A stretch of 44,094 bases of DNA from Paenibacillus sp. 1_12 (GTDB taxonomy: Bacteria > Bacillota > Bacilli > Paenibacillales > NBRC-103111): NCBI RefSeq assembly GCF_900114475.1, contig NZ_FOTE01000032.1, positions 1 through 44,094 of the forward strand, in the 5' to 3' direction. A program made the position numbers and the translations under genes. The stretch's first letter is position 1; every line of letters begins with the position of its first letter. This document shows, piece by piece, positions 34,819 through 42,677 of this stretch. The notes below the pieces were generated by a model. The model did no database searches. It saw only the letters and a list, made by a program, of their open reading frames with translations, and was not told where the DNA came from.

Positions 34819-34856
34819 AAGTGCAGTGACCCCTTATTATCAGGATCACTGCACTT
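34819..34856. terminator. hairpin terminator
   Basis: AAGTGCAGTGA pairs with TCACTGCACTT (11 bp); a T-rich run follows on the minus strand. It is placed right after the stop of the 24-aa mini-ORF. Confidence 0.75.
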
Positions 34857-34865
34857 GGCAAATGA

Positions 34866-34940
34866 TTATTTACTTGCGCTGCTAATTCGTAAGTAGGAAA
34901 TTATCACCGAGTTACGATACTGGCTTAAAATCTCGGTCAT
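34866..34940 (-). CDS. possible 24-aa small ORF
   Basis: The frame MTEILSQYRNSVIISYLRIS plus four residues ends ten bases before a strong terminator, and another terminator lies upstream, so it may form its own short transcript. No ribosome binding site is visible. A regulatory RNA is an alternative explanation. Confidence 0.2.
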   Translation of the reverse strand: MTEILSQYRNSVIISYLRISSASK

Positions 34941-35017
34941 ATTAATTGCTAACAATATAAATCATAAGGTTAAAATATTTTACTGCTATTTTTCATTCGA
35001 GGTTTAAATAAAAAAGT

Positions 35018-35047
35018 AGAGATCAGATGCATAAGCATCTGATCTCT
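35018..35047. terminator. hairpin terminator of the CAP gene
   Basis: AGAGATCAGATGC pairs perfectly with GCATCTGATCTCT (13 bp, ATAA loop), 28 bases after the CAP gene stop. TACTTTTTTAT follows on the minus strand. Confidence 0.9.
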
Positions 35048-35074
35048 TTACGGTATTGATTATATAATTCCGGA

Positions 35075-36469
35075 CTACTCAGTCGTAATCTTGGCAACAT
35101 AGTTGGCTTGATCCCACTTGACATCTGCCCCAATAGCCTCACTTGCAAAGCGAAGTGGTACATAAGTCGAACCATCAATCGTGAAAGGTGCTGAAGATAA
35201 AGTCACTTTCGTACCATCAATGTAGGCTATCTTACTACCAATTGTCAACTTAACCTTTGTCGTACCACGTGTGATTGTCACAGACTGTTCCTTGCCATTC
35301 CACAGAAGCTGCGAGTTTAACTCCTCAAATACCCCACGCAGAGGAATGAAGGTACTTCCGTCTACAATCTTGGCTTTAGGGTTTAATGTTACAAATTTAC
35401 CGTTGATTTCAACACCTACATTATCCTTGTTGTACTTTCCAGTAGTTACTGGTGGTTTAGTAGGATTAGTAGGGTTGGTTGGATCAACAGGCTTGGTTGG
35501 TGGTGTCGTTGTAGGTGGTGTAGTTGTACCACCTGACTTTGTAGTGAATGACCAAGTTTTGTTTATCTTTTTACCCTCATCTGGTCCATTTTTAACCACA
35601 TAGTTCAACGAAACAGTGTACGTCTCGTTTGGTTTTAATTCAGTTTTTGGGAACAAAAACCACTGCAGTTTAAATTGGGAATAGTAAGGAATAACTTCTC
35701 CCTTGCTATCTTTGATCGTTGCATCTACTTTCTTAGTGTCAATTACGTAAGGAACACTTGCAGAAATAATATAGCCCGATTTTGAAACACCAAACTGAGT
35801 CAACGGATTTGGATCTTCAAAACCATAGAAACCTAGTGGTACATCTTTTTGTCCATCGTAAGGATAAACAGAAGTGTCAGAAGTGTTATTCATAGCAGAA
35901 TAAACAAGAACAACATGGTTCCCCGATACCCCCACTCCAAGTTCAGACAAGTTTTCATTCACTAATGGAGTTCTGTGGTATGCGGTATCTAGCAAACTGT
36001 TAATCGAATCGACAACGCTACTAGTATGATAGCTAATACCTTCAGAAAGTTCCTGCGCTAGAAAAACATCCGCACCTACTGCTTCAGCTCTAGCTTGAGG
36101 TGTTGTTCCTGTGAAGTACTTATTCCCTTTAACCTCATCATGACCACTTGAAGACCCATTAGATGCACTATACTTTGCATGGTTTTCAGCTGACTTCACT
36201 AAGTACGGATTGAGTTTTACCTCTTGAAGTCCTGCCTTTTTACGAATCGCATTTAAATGATTCAAAGCTTCAGTAGCTTCCTTAGAATAGGTGAAATCTC
36301 CCGCAGAAGCAATTTGAACTTCACTTGACTTGTAATTGACTTGTTGCTGTTGAGCAAAAGATGGACTGTTTGCTACTGCCGATGCTAGGGCTGATTGACC
36401 ACCTAAGATAGTAGAAAGAGCTATCACTACTATCGCTACTTTTGGCTTGAATTTTTGATTCCGTTTCAT
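35075..36469 (-). CDS. secreted CAP-domain protein with copper-amine-oxidase-like tail
   Basis: A 464-residue protein. The ATG is preceded by AGGAGGGTTACT. A signal peptide (PKVAIVVIALSTILGGQS) lies at residues 8-30. The CAP (SCP/PR1) domain covers about 55-190: LNHLNAIRKKAGLQEVKLNP, GHDE, SVVDSINSLLDTAYHRTPL, LGVGVSGNHVVLVY. A beta-rich region follows. A threonine/proline linker (TPPTTTPPTKPVDPT) near 325-350 separates it from the C-terminal ~95-residue copper-amine-oxidase N-terminal-like stalk domain (TFIPLRGVFEEL, TYVPLRFASEAIGADV), which is common on secreted Paenibacillus proteins. CAP proteins are extracellular and often bind lipids or wall. Role unknown. Confidence 0.85.
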   Translation of the reverse strand: MKRNQKFKPKVAIVVIALSTILGGQSALASAVANSPSFAQQQQVNYKSSEVQIASAGDFTYSKEATEALNHLNAIRKKAGLQEVKLNPYLVKSAENHAKYSASNGSSSGHDEVKGNKYFTGTTPQARAEAVGADVFLAQELSEGISYHTSSVVDSINSLLDTAYHRTPLVNENLSELGVGVSGNHVVLVYSAMNNTSDTSVYPYDGQKDVPLGFYGFEDPNPLTQFGVSKSGYIISASVPYVIDTKKVDATIKDSKGEVIPYYSQFKLQWFLFPKTELKPNETYTVSLNYVVKNGPDEGKKINKTWSFTTKSGGTTTPPTTTPPTKPVDPTNPTNPTKPPVTTGKYNKDNVGVEINGKFVTLNPKAKIVDGSTFIPLRGVFEELNSQLLWNGKEQSVTITRGTTKVKLTIGSKIAYIDGTKVTLSSAPFTIDGSTYVPLRFASEAIGADVKWDQANYVAKITTE

Positions 36470-36595
36470 AGTAACCCTCCTGTAGATTCCTCTAAATAGT
36501 TCCAATTTCATTTAACTTTCGACATTTTCACTGGTATTCCTGCATTATCCAATTACAACATTCGACTATATCAATAAGGTCAAACGATAAATTTA

Positions 36596-36626
36596 GAGGA
36601 CTTCCCTCGATTAAAGTGAAGTCCTC
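36596..36626. terminator. hairpin terminator of the GGCT gene
   Basis: GAGGACTTC pairs with GAAGTCCTC (9 bp), 14 bases after the gene's stop codon on the minus strand, with TAAATTTAT following. Confidence 0.8.
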
Positions 36627-36639
36627 AGCTTTATCCAGC

Positions 36640-37431
36640 TTAATATTCACTAGGGAACATAAATGTGTAGTACTGACTTTCACCATCATCCCCATATACT
36701 GCCCACACATCTTTCGAGAATAAGGGCTTGTCCACTGTAAGTAAATGATCCTCGTCATTTCCGTTTGTGATTATGGTTTTACCGTCAACATTCTTAAATG
36801 AAATAAGATCTTCATGATCGCCAAAAAAATTATTGATAAGCGCAAGGGTCAAATTCCAATCATTGCAACCAATACTCTGGAGTCCATTTGTCATCAGTAT
36901 CTTTAGTTGTAATTTCTCACCCATATCAGTTCGGCATTTATAATCCTCTGGTATATCCCATTTTGCGCCACACTTGATTGCCGCTGTAGATAATGGACGA
37001 ACTTCAAACCCGTTACGCAAATAACCTTCAAGCACAGTATCGTAATAGTCTAAAAGTGGAGGTTTTGTCGGTCTGATTTCTGAATTCATAATATAAACCA
37101 TCACTTCAACCCCATTGATAATAGCATCAGTACAAGGCAAGTCAACCTTAGCCTTATATACATTAAAATTGACCTTGACCACTTCTTTTCGATAGTATCC
37201 TATAGCTAATCCTTCATAGCGATCAAGTTCTTGCTCATCTTTATCCGAAATGCTCCATACAACTACTGGAACTGCATGGTTTAGCGATTGTGTAATATTG
37301 GCATGAATTCTAAACTCCAATTCATAATCTTCGATGATACCATAACCCACAATATAGCTTTCAGGACATCTTCTCTTCATCTGCTCGATATTCATGTTAG
37401 AACCATATGCTGCATATAGTTTGCGTTTCAT
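36640..37431 (-). CDS. gamma-glutamylcyclotransferase (AIG2-like) fold protein
   Basis: A 263-residue protein with AAAGGGTGATCGAA before ATG. The GGCT fold is at residues 1-130: KLYAAYGSNMNIEQMKRRCP with the Y-GSN loop that binds the gamma-glutamyl substrate, then ELDRYEGLAIGYYRKEVVKV with the likely catalytic glutamate in DRYEG. The extra ~130 C-terminal residues (FFGDHEDLISFKN...YYTFMFPSEY) are unfamiliar. GGCTs release 5-oxoproline from gamma-glutamyl amines. Its neighbour on the same strand is an amidoligase. Such pairs have been proposed to make and remove novel amide-linked modifications. Substrate unknown. Confidence 0.8.
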   Translation of the reverse strand: MKRKLYAAYGSNMNIEQMKRRCPESYIVGYGIIEDYELEFRIHANITQSLNHAVPVVVWSISDKDEQELDRYEGLAIGYYRKEVVKVNFNVYKAKVDLPCTDAIINGVEVMVYIMNSEIRPTKPPLLDYYDTVLEGYLRNGFEVRPLSTAAIKCGAKWDIPEDYKCRTDMGEKLQLKILMTNGLQSIGCNDWNLTLALINNFFGDHEDLISFKNVDGKTIITNGNDEDHLLTVDKPLFSKDVWAVYGDDGESQYYTFMFPSEY

Positions 37432-37574
37432 TTCGATCACCCTTTTCACTATTTGATTGATAAGTTTACCGTACATTTCTACTGGTTGTGTAGTGTCTTT
37501 TAATTGGCTGTGTTCAAGGGTACAAGCAACCTAAATCTAGGTTCAATACCCCGACAGACCAGTCATTTCTATAA

Positions 37575-38552
37575 TTACCTTACGCTAACTTCGGACAATT
37601 CTTGATTACTAATCTCATTACTTACTTGTGGGTCTCTCCATGCAGGATTACCATTGAGATATTTAAGCAAGTGTTTTCTCATCGATTTGAATTCATCCGA
37701 TACTGCTCCTAACCTCAAGAGCCAAACTCTGAAAGTGTACTTATCGTTGCCATTCTCCGATAATGTGACCCGACTGGTAGCCTTCTTCTGATTTAATGCC
37801 TGTGAAGCGATAAGTAAGCTCAGTTGAATGTAGGCTTTTACTTTACCTGCATGTAACGTGCTATTAAATAGACGAAATTCAACCGTTTTTAATCTTTCTG
37901 ATAATAATTGATGTAAGTTCAGTACTCGATACCTTGAGTCGTTATATCTATCGTTACGTCTAGAAGTAATGGCATTATAGCCTGAATACCATACATCAGC
38001 GAATTCCTCTATCGTCTTCGACTTCTTTTTGTTCAGCTTCTGAATAAATTCATTTGATAGATCAAGACAATGTTTACGCCGATTATTGTTCACTACCAGT
38101 GCCTTAGTTAATAAGGCTTGCTTCGAATACACAATATTGCATAGAACCCGCAAACTATTGGTGGTAAATGCTTCGGCTCCAATATGGACGTGTATTCCAC
38201 AACTATTATTAGTAATCGCTCCCGCAATTCTAAGATCACGTATAAGTTCTTGTAAGAGCTGTATATCCGTATATGTGAGTATGGGCGAAACAAGTTCACA
38301 TTGAAAATCGTCACTTTCAATAACCAAATCATGGTTATCTTTCCTCTCAGGTCGGATCGATGCATCCTTTACAGTTTTCCAAACCCTTCCTAATCGGTCT
38401 TGACTTTCATAAGTATCGTGACCCCATCCCCCGATTTGTCTGGGTCGTCCAGTATCAAAGAAATCCGATACAACATTGGCTGCTGTGGCTCTTCTCATTC
38501 CTGTAAATTCGATTTCGATACCGAAGGTGAGCTCCCTAAAGTCGACATGCAC
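37575..38552 (-). CDS. amidoligase (COOH-NH2 ligase, glutamine-synthetase-like)
   Basis: A 325-residue protein with GTG after AGGAGG at eight-base spacing. Hallmarks of the amidoligase family are FGIEIEFTG (residues 10-18), CELVSPIL near 86, CGIHVHIGAEAF near 118 and TVEFRLFNSTLHAGKV near 221, corresponding to the metal- and ATP-binding core shared with glutamine synthetase. The C-terminal 90 residues are helical. Enzymes of this family are thought to ligate a carboxylate to an amine, forming amide bonds. It is followed on the same strand, about 143 bases away, by the GGCT-like protein, so the two may form and hydrolyse one linkage. The target is unknown. Confidence 0.82.
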   Translation of the reverse strand: MHVDFRELTFGIEIEFTGMRRATAANVVSDFFDTGRPRQIGGWGHDTYESQDRLGRVWKTVKDASIRPERKDNHDLVIESDDFQCELVSPILTYTDIQLLQELIRDLRIAGAITNNSCGIHVHIGAEAFTTNSLRVLCNIVYSKQALLTKALVVNNNRRKHCLDLSNEFIQKLNKKKSKTIEEFADVWYSGYNAITSRRNDRYNDSRYRVLNLHQLLSERLKTVEFRLFNSTLHAGKVKAYIQLSLLIASQALNQKKATSRVTLSENGNDKYTFRVWLLRLGAVSDEFKSMRKHLLKYLNGNPAWRDPQVSNEISNQELSEVSVR

Positions 38553-38567
38553 TCCCCAAGCCTCCTA

Positions 38568-38595
38568 ACTAACCACATAATCATCTGGTTAGTTA
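38568..38595. promoter_or_regulatory. inverted repeat upstream of the amidoligase gene
   Basis: AACTAACC and GGTTAGTT flank a 12-base spacer, 16 bases upstream of the amidoligase start codon. It could be an operator or an mRNA leader hairpin. Confidence 0.4.
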
Positions 38596-38773
38596 TGTAA
38601 TTAATCTTAGGTTCCAAATGCATGAAAATGACTGTTTCCATTCGGTTTCCAAAAAATGTTGCGGGAACTTTTAATAGCTTAATAGAATTGTCGATGTGGT
38701 TTAGTGGTTCAAGTGGTACTTGTGGTTTTTAGTAAGAGTGATATCGAAGATTAACTATTTCGGAAAAGTAAAT

Positions 38774-38797
38774 GACCGCCTTCAATGAAAGGCGGTC
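38774..38797. terminator. hairpin terminator of the zinc-ribbon gene
   Basis: GACCGCC pairs with GGCGGTC, with further flanking pairing (AATG/CATT), about 50 bases after the 38846 gene's stop on the minus strand. Confidence 0.7.
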
Positions 38798-38845
38798 CAT
38801 TTGATCTAATAGCTTATTTCAAAATACGGTGCCCCTATACCCCAA

Positions 38846-39112
38846 TTAAGCAAACATCTGCGGGAACTTTTGATGAATCGCTTCATGACAATGGTAACAT
38901 ACTACGAAATTCTTTTCACCCGTACCAATGAATTTAACTTGAACTTGATAAGTCACATCAGGCTTAATTTCAGTTGGTAGGAAACTCCCATTGCATATTC
39001 CACATGAACCGTGAAATTTCAAGTAACACTCCATACAAAGTGATCCAATATCAATGGTCGGGTGATTAAATAGCAACTGCGCTCCTCGGGAACAGAACGT
39101 ACAACATTTCAT
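38846..39112 (-). CDS. cysteine-rich small protein (zinc ribbon-like)
   Basis: An 88-residue protein, ATG at 39110-39112 preceded by GGAGGTTGAAGCTA. It has five CxxC-like pairs: CCTFC near residue 3, CMEC near 26, CGIC near 37, and CYHCHEAIH near 71-80. This should fold around two zinc ions. No other motif is visible. Upstream on the same strand lies a frameshifted remnant (39311-39470) with its own terminator at 39150-39182, so this gene has its own promoter. Function unknown. Confidence 0.65.
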   Translation of the reverse strand: MKCCTFCSRGAQLLFNHPTIDIGSLCMECYLKFHGSCGICNGSFLPTEIKPDVTYQVQVKFIGTGEKNFVVCYHCHEAIHQKFPQMFA

Positions 39113-39310
39113 TAGCTTCAACCTCCAAATTTACCTCGGAACGCAAAAAACCGCAAACAAAGCCAAAGGCTAAGTTTGCGGTGCTTCCACAAGGTTTGTT
39201 ATTCTCTTACAACGAATATACTTCAAAGGAAGTAAGAGAGCAAGAATTTTATGTAAATTATCGGATAGAAAGTATGATTGAGTGATACGAGAGGATTTAA
39301 TTAGAAGAAA
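39113..39310. other. gene-free stretch with terminator and open frames
   Basis: Contains a terminator (39150-39182) and a plus-strand 34-residue frame (39181-39285; VLPQGLLFSYNEYTSKEVRE) without a ribosome binding site. I do not support it as a gene. Confidence 0.35.
39150..39182. terminator. hairpin terminator of the remnant gene
   Basis: ACCGCAAAC pairs with GTTTGCGGT, with AGCC/GGCT inside. On the minus strand TTTTTTG follows. A classic intrinsic terminator placed after the remnant at 39311. Confidence 0.85.
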
Positions 39311-39470
39311 TTATTGTAAATCAAATGAGGTTACACGAGGATATGAATCGATGATCAACTACCTGTAAAATCTCTGGATTCACCAACCATAAAATACTCA
39401 GTATGTAATCCATCACTCCGAATTTTAACGATAACTTCAAACGATAAATGGAAATAAAAAATCCTCTCCG
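39311..39470 (-). pseudogene. frameshifted small-gene remnant
   Basis: One frame reads FHLSFEVIVKIRSDGLHTEY FMVGESRDFTG and stops at 39355; the next frame continues LIIDSYPRVTSFDLQ to 39311. A single-base shift near 39356-39362 joins them into one ~48-residue C-terminal part. It has no start codon, and its 5' end is lost in the terminator of the gene at 39498. It is followed by its own terminator. Confidence 0.4.
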
Positions 39471-39485
39471 ATGAAAGAGAGGATT
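39460..39485. terminator. hairpin terminator of the 39498 gene
   Basis: AATCCTCTC pairs with GAGAGGATT, followed on the minus strand by TTTTTATTT, 12 bases after the stop codon. Confidence 0.85.
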
Positions 39486-39497
39486 GGTGCATACTGC

Positions 39498-40346
39498 TTA
39501 AACTACTCCGCTACCAAGATTAAGAATCCATGCAATCAGTCCACCAAGTTCTCCAACTACCAAGTAAAGTAAACAGATAGAAAGAATGATATACGTCAAT
39601 GATCTTCGTTTTAGATACATTAAATATGCATTTTTGTATCCGCCTGTCGAGTCAAGCGAACTTTCCGTTTCCTTTACTACAGATACTGCATCATTAGATA
39701 CAAATTTAGGTTTTCCGTTTTTCTCAGAGCGACTATCCATGCCTTCCCTCGCAATAGGCAATCCAATATAAACCAAATCCATTATGGATGAACCAATAAG
39801 GAGTATACTGATAATAATAGCTCCTATACCGAAAAGGATTCTTACAACAGGCAATATTGGGCTTAGCCATTTCATTGCTGTATAGATATCTGCCGAAGTA
39901 CTGTCCATTACTAACGGAATCAACAACAGAGAAACATCACTATTTGTTGCTGAAAGTGAATTCATTATGTTCTGCTGGGTTTGTTCAGATACTGGTGACC
40001 GCTGCAACTCTTCTACGAAAATACCGAGAGCATTTTTACGGGATTTATCTGTAGCTGCTTTAAAGTTCGAATTATTGAACTTAATTGTGTTGCTTGAATC
40101 CTCATATGATAAAAGTCTAGTGTCATTATTTTCATTACCTGTATTCGCTTTAAACTCCATTCTTAAGTAATCGCCATCAGTCCCCATCTTCCCCCAAACT
40201 TCCTTCATGTGTTTCTTATCACCAGATGGAATTGCAATCGACTTAATATCGTATGATCCATCTTCTGCTGCGAATGCGCCGACTGCACCCATACATAAAG
40301 AAAACACCATAATGAACAAGAATAGAAATGATACTTTTCTCTTCAT
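39498..40346 (-). CDS. exported membrane protein with two C-terminal TM helices
   Basis: A 282-residue protein with GGAGGGGTGAGTA before ATG. A signal peptide (FLFLFIMVFSLCMGAVGAFA) covers residues 7-26. Residues 30-155 are extracellular. Two TMs follow at about 163-190 (VVRILFGIGAIIISILLIGS) and 250-275 (LTYIILSICLLYLVVGELGG). The pattern of a signal peptide and paired late TMs is seen in pilin-like or mating-pair proteins of Gram-positive conjugative systems, but no family match is claimed. It is 39 bases downstream of another small membrane protein on the same strand and ends at a terminator. Confidence 0.7.
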   Translation of the reverse strand: MKRKVSFLFLFIMVFSLCMGAVGAFAAEDGSYDIKSIAIPSGDKKHMKEVWGKMGTDGDYLRMEFKANTGNENNDTRLLSYEDSSNTIKFNNSNFKAATDKSRKNALGIFVEELQRSPVSEQTQQNIMNSLSATNSDVSLLLIPLVMDSTSADIYTAMKWLSPILPVVRILFGIGAIIISILLIGSSIMDLVYIGLPIAREGMDSRSEKNGKPKFVSNDAVSVVKETESSLDSTGGYKNAYLMYLKRRSLTYIILSICLLYLVVGELGGLIAWILNLGSGVV

Positions 40347-40385
40347 TACTCACCCCTCCATTCTTCCATCACCCGATGGATAAAA

Positions 40386-40688
40386 TTAATCTTTTTTCAA
40401 AGCCATTTGTATTTTTTCTTCTGGTTTGTAGCTTAGGGAACGGAAATATGCAATTGACCCCGCCACAATGAAGGACGAGAAGAGAAGCATATTAACTAAG
40501 GATTCCGACAACTCATAATTGAATTGAACCCCGTTAAGGGCAAGAAGCAACGAAGTCGTTACCGCCAGAACGAAGAATGCGCTCCAAACAACTAATGTTC
40601 CTACAAACCAAACACCTGTCTTGAATAGATCCCAAGTTCTCTGGCTGTACATCACACTTACCATTGCTTTGCTCATTAATTTTTTCAT
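40386..40688 (-). CDS. small two-TM membrane protein
   Basis: A 100-residue protein from the ATG at 40686-40688, which has GGAGGTATACAAC upstream. TMs are at about residues 20-45 (FKTGVWFVGTLVVWSAFFVL) and 58-80 (LVNMLLFSSFIVAGSIAYF). A basic C-terminal tail (LKKD) follows. It lies immediately upstream of the 39498 gene on the same strand, so both may form a membrane complex. No family is recognised. Confidence 0.65.
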   Translation of the reverse strand: MKKLMSKAMVSVMYSQRTWDLFKTGVWFVGTLVVWSAFFVLAVTTSLLLALNGVQFNYELSESLVNMLLFSSFIVAGSIAYFRSLSYKPEEKIQMALKKD

Positions 40689-40872
40689 GTTGTATACCTC
40701 CGAAAATAGATTTACTTTCATTGAAGTAGCCCCTTACCAAATGTAAATTGGCTTAGAAAACAACTCGTAAAGTATTGTGTAATTTGGTCCCTTTGAAAAA
40801 TAATTTTTAAATATATAGTCACTGTCGGAATACTAACTGATCATTTACGCACATCCTTCAAGACAAAAAAAT

Positions 40873-40896
40873 ATCCCCTCTGATAACAGAGAGGAT
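40873..40896. terminator. imperfect hairpin terminator
   Basis: ATCCCCTCT pairs with AGAGAGGAT with one mismatch; on the minus strand a TATTTTTTTG tract follows, just after the stop of the frame at 40912. Confidence 0.75.
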
Positions 40897-40911
40897 GGGG
40901 TACACTGTTGA

Positions 40912-41085
40912 CTAACTTGCAAGAGCCACGCGCAAATGCATCTTGTAACCTAAAACCTTTGATTCTGTAAAAGCCATGCCGTGTTTACTATCTAAACCAA
41001 TCTCCTTCGTTCCAAATCGGTCAGTTTTGATCAGGCATTGACTACCCTCGCTATTGTAACTGCATTCGATTGGAAACCGGTGTCG
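40912..41085 (-). pseudogene. open frame without start codon (gene remnant or unusual start)
   Basis: A 57-codon frame reads RHRFPIECSYNSEGSQCLIK TDRFGTKEIGLDSKHGMAFT and so on, ending VALAS before a terminator. It looks protein-like and sits where an operon's last gene should be, 10 bases after the gene at 41095 ends. It is bounded upstream by TGA and has no ATG, GTG or TTG before the middle. A truncated gene or an assembly indel is more likely than a rare start. Confidence 0.4.
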
Positions 41086-41094
41086 TCAGAGCAA

Positions 41095-41631
41095 TTAGTG
41101 ATCAATTACATCTTTCCTTTCTATCAGATAATACTTAACTACTAAACCGCTTATATTATCTGGTAGTGGTTTATCTAACTTAACTGAATTTATACTCTGG
41201 TTAGGCTTAAGCATTGTTGATGTGTATACGACCTCCCCCATATGCAGAAGTTCAAAATAAAAATCATTCTTATTACTCTCCAGATTCCCAATTACAACAT
41301 GAAGTTTCTTTCTGCCTTCTATAAAAGTTGCTGTTGACCCCACTTTAACTGAAAATTGACTGACCTCAGGATTTTCTCTACGCGCTTTCTTTTGTAGTAA
41401 ATCGAATTCATTCCACGACATAGTTGTTGTACCAACTTCTATAGTGCTGCTGCCACTTTGCCAACGCACATCGCCAATCTCATAACTAAGTGGCACCTCT
41501 ACGATCATCAAACTGCTTGACCACAAACCGAGCCAAATCGCAAAACTTATAGCGGAGGTAAGGAACATTATATTCGTCCATTTTGTTCTCCGTTCTCTGT
41601 TTCCTGAGTCAGAAATATTTACAGTACTCAT
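41095..41631 (-). CDS. single-TM membrane-anchored protein
   Basis: A 178-residue protein from ATG 41629-41631 with AAAGGA upstream. Residues 1-20 are basic and cytoplasmic, followed by a TM at about 21-43 (IMFLTSAISFAIWLGLWSSS), so the ~135 C-terminal residues are outside. That part is beta-rich (FYFELLHMGEVVYTS). No signal cleavage site or cysteine anchor is seen. It belongs to the small membrane protein group of this end of the window; the function is not recognised. Confidence 0.65.
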   Translation of the reverse strand: MSTVNISDSGNRERRTKWTNIMFLTSAISFAIWLGLWSSSLMIVEVPLSYEIGDVRWQSGSSTIEVGTTTMSWNEFDLLQKKARRENPEVSQFSVKVGSTATFIEGRKKLHVVIGNLESNKNDFYFELLHMGEVVYTSTMLKPNQSINSVKLDKPLPDNISGLVVKYYLIERKDVIDH

Positions 41632-42127
41632 CCTCAATCATTCCTTTCATTTCTGTATAATGTGGTTTCCTTCATCACTTTCTGAGTTTAGAAATTGTTC
41701 TTATGACAATTCCAGAAAAGATCCCACATGCAGGGAGGAATACATGTGGGCAAGAGAAAGGATAATGCGGTTCAGCATAACGAGAAGGAAGGAGACTCGC
41801 TATTCCGAATCCATGTAATATTGATCTTCTCTGTCAGTAGATCAAGAAATTCATTTATTCTCGAAATTAAATTTCGAAATATCTATTAGATGTGAAACAT
41901 GAAGTAATTACACGCTGCTGTGCACTCGAGATGCAAGATAAGCAAGGAAATAAAAGCTTCGGATGAATATAAGAAAAGTGCATCTTTACCCCTTTCTAAA
42001 GGAGATAGATGCACTTGAAGATACAGCAAGTATTATGTGTTACTACATATGCTCGATGTCCGCAGCTAGGTTACCAAGTAGGTTTAAAAAAGCAAAATAG
42101 GACAGTTACCCCCTATGATCAACTTCA
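41632..42127. other. gene-free region with terminator
   Basis: Contains an inverted repeat at 41732-41757 (CCCACATG/CATGTGGG) and a terminator at 41976-42016. The rest is AT-rich with no gene I can support. Confidence 0.4.
41976..42016. terminator. hairpin terminator
   Basis: AAGTGCATCT pairs with AGATGCACTT (10 bp). On the minus strand TTCTTATATT follows. It ends the decayed gene at 42128. Confidence 0.7.
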
Positions 42128-42358
42128 TTATGAGCTCTTTGGTTTGGAATCAAGAATAACATTTTTATCGCCAACTGTTTAACGACCATAAAATATACGT
42201 AACGGCACTTGTAACTCTAAAAAATAAACCTGTTTCAGTAACAGTGACTACTCGACTTCCTCAATCAATCTAACACGTAGGACTAAGTTCGCTCTCTTTC
42301 CGGCAAAACCTTGATAAGTCGATATGGTTATGATTCTGACATGGGTTGGGTAGGTGGT
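42128..42358 (-). pseudogene. decayed gene with two frameshifts
   Basis: Three frames join in order: THVRIITISTYQGFAGKRAN LVLRVRLIEEVE, then VVTVTETGLFFRVTSAVTYI LWSLNSW, then GDKNVILDSKPKSS to the stop at 42128. Shifts lie near 42250 and 42170. Together they read like one ~75-residue protein. It is closed by the terminator at 41976. No function is recognised. Confidence 0.45.
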
Positions 42359-42359
42359 A

Positions 42360-42544
42360 TTACAACGTCAAGAACTCGATCCATTCTTCACTACAATCGG
42401 GGTATTTAAAAGCTACTGTACAATTTGCTTTCATATGAGTAATAACTGTTTTACTACTCAAATGGGTGCCCCATATGTCTAATGACTTTTCTCGGCGAAT
42501 GGTTCACCTTGTAGACTGCCACCGCAATAAAGGCAAAATTGCAT
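42360..42544 (-). pseudogene. frameshifted small zinc-finger gene
   Basis: ATG at 42542-42544 begins MQFCLYCGGSLQGEPFAEK, a zinc-ribbon start, but stops soon. Another frame continues SLDIWGTHLSSKTVITHMKA and YPDCSEEWIEFLTL to 42360. The break is at a run of four A bases near 42487. One missing base restores a ~61-residue zinc protein, so this is a homopolymer indel, real or artefactual. Confidence 0.45.
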
Positions 42545-42677
42545 GTTATCTTTTATTGGTCTGAATATTGTTTACCCCTGCTCATAGTTCATTATTTCTG
42601 CAGCACTGATCAAAAGGATTTGAGCGAAACCCCGAAATAATAACACAATACCGCAAACTAAAATATATCTTCCTTCA

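Larger units (their letters stand above)
34635..35074. other. intergenic region with two terminators and a mini-ORF
   Basis: Between the LRR and CAP genes. It holds hairpins at 34819-34856 and 35018-35047 and a possible 24-residue minus-strand ORF (34866-34940) between them. 34635-34800 is AT-rich and may hold the LRR promoter. Confidence 0.5.
40689..41094. other. region with terminator and a startless open frame
   Basis: Holds the terminator at 40873-40896 and the open frame 40912-41085. No other supportable gene. Confidence 0.4.

Noticed and set aside
39181-39285. 34-codon plus-strand frame
   Set aside because: Starts inside a terminator stem with no ribosome binding site.
39498-41631. 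Conjugation (type IV secretion) locus
   Set aside because: The small membrane proteins have suggestive topology, but no VirB4, coupling protein or relaxase is present.
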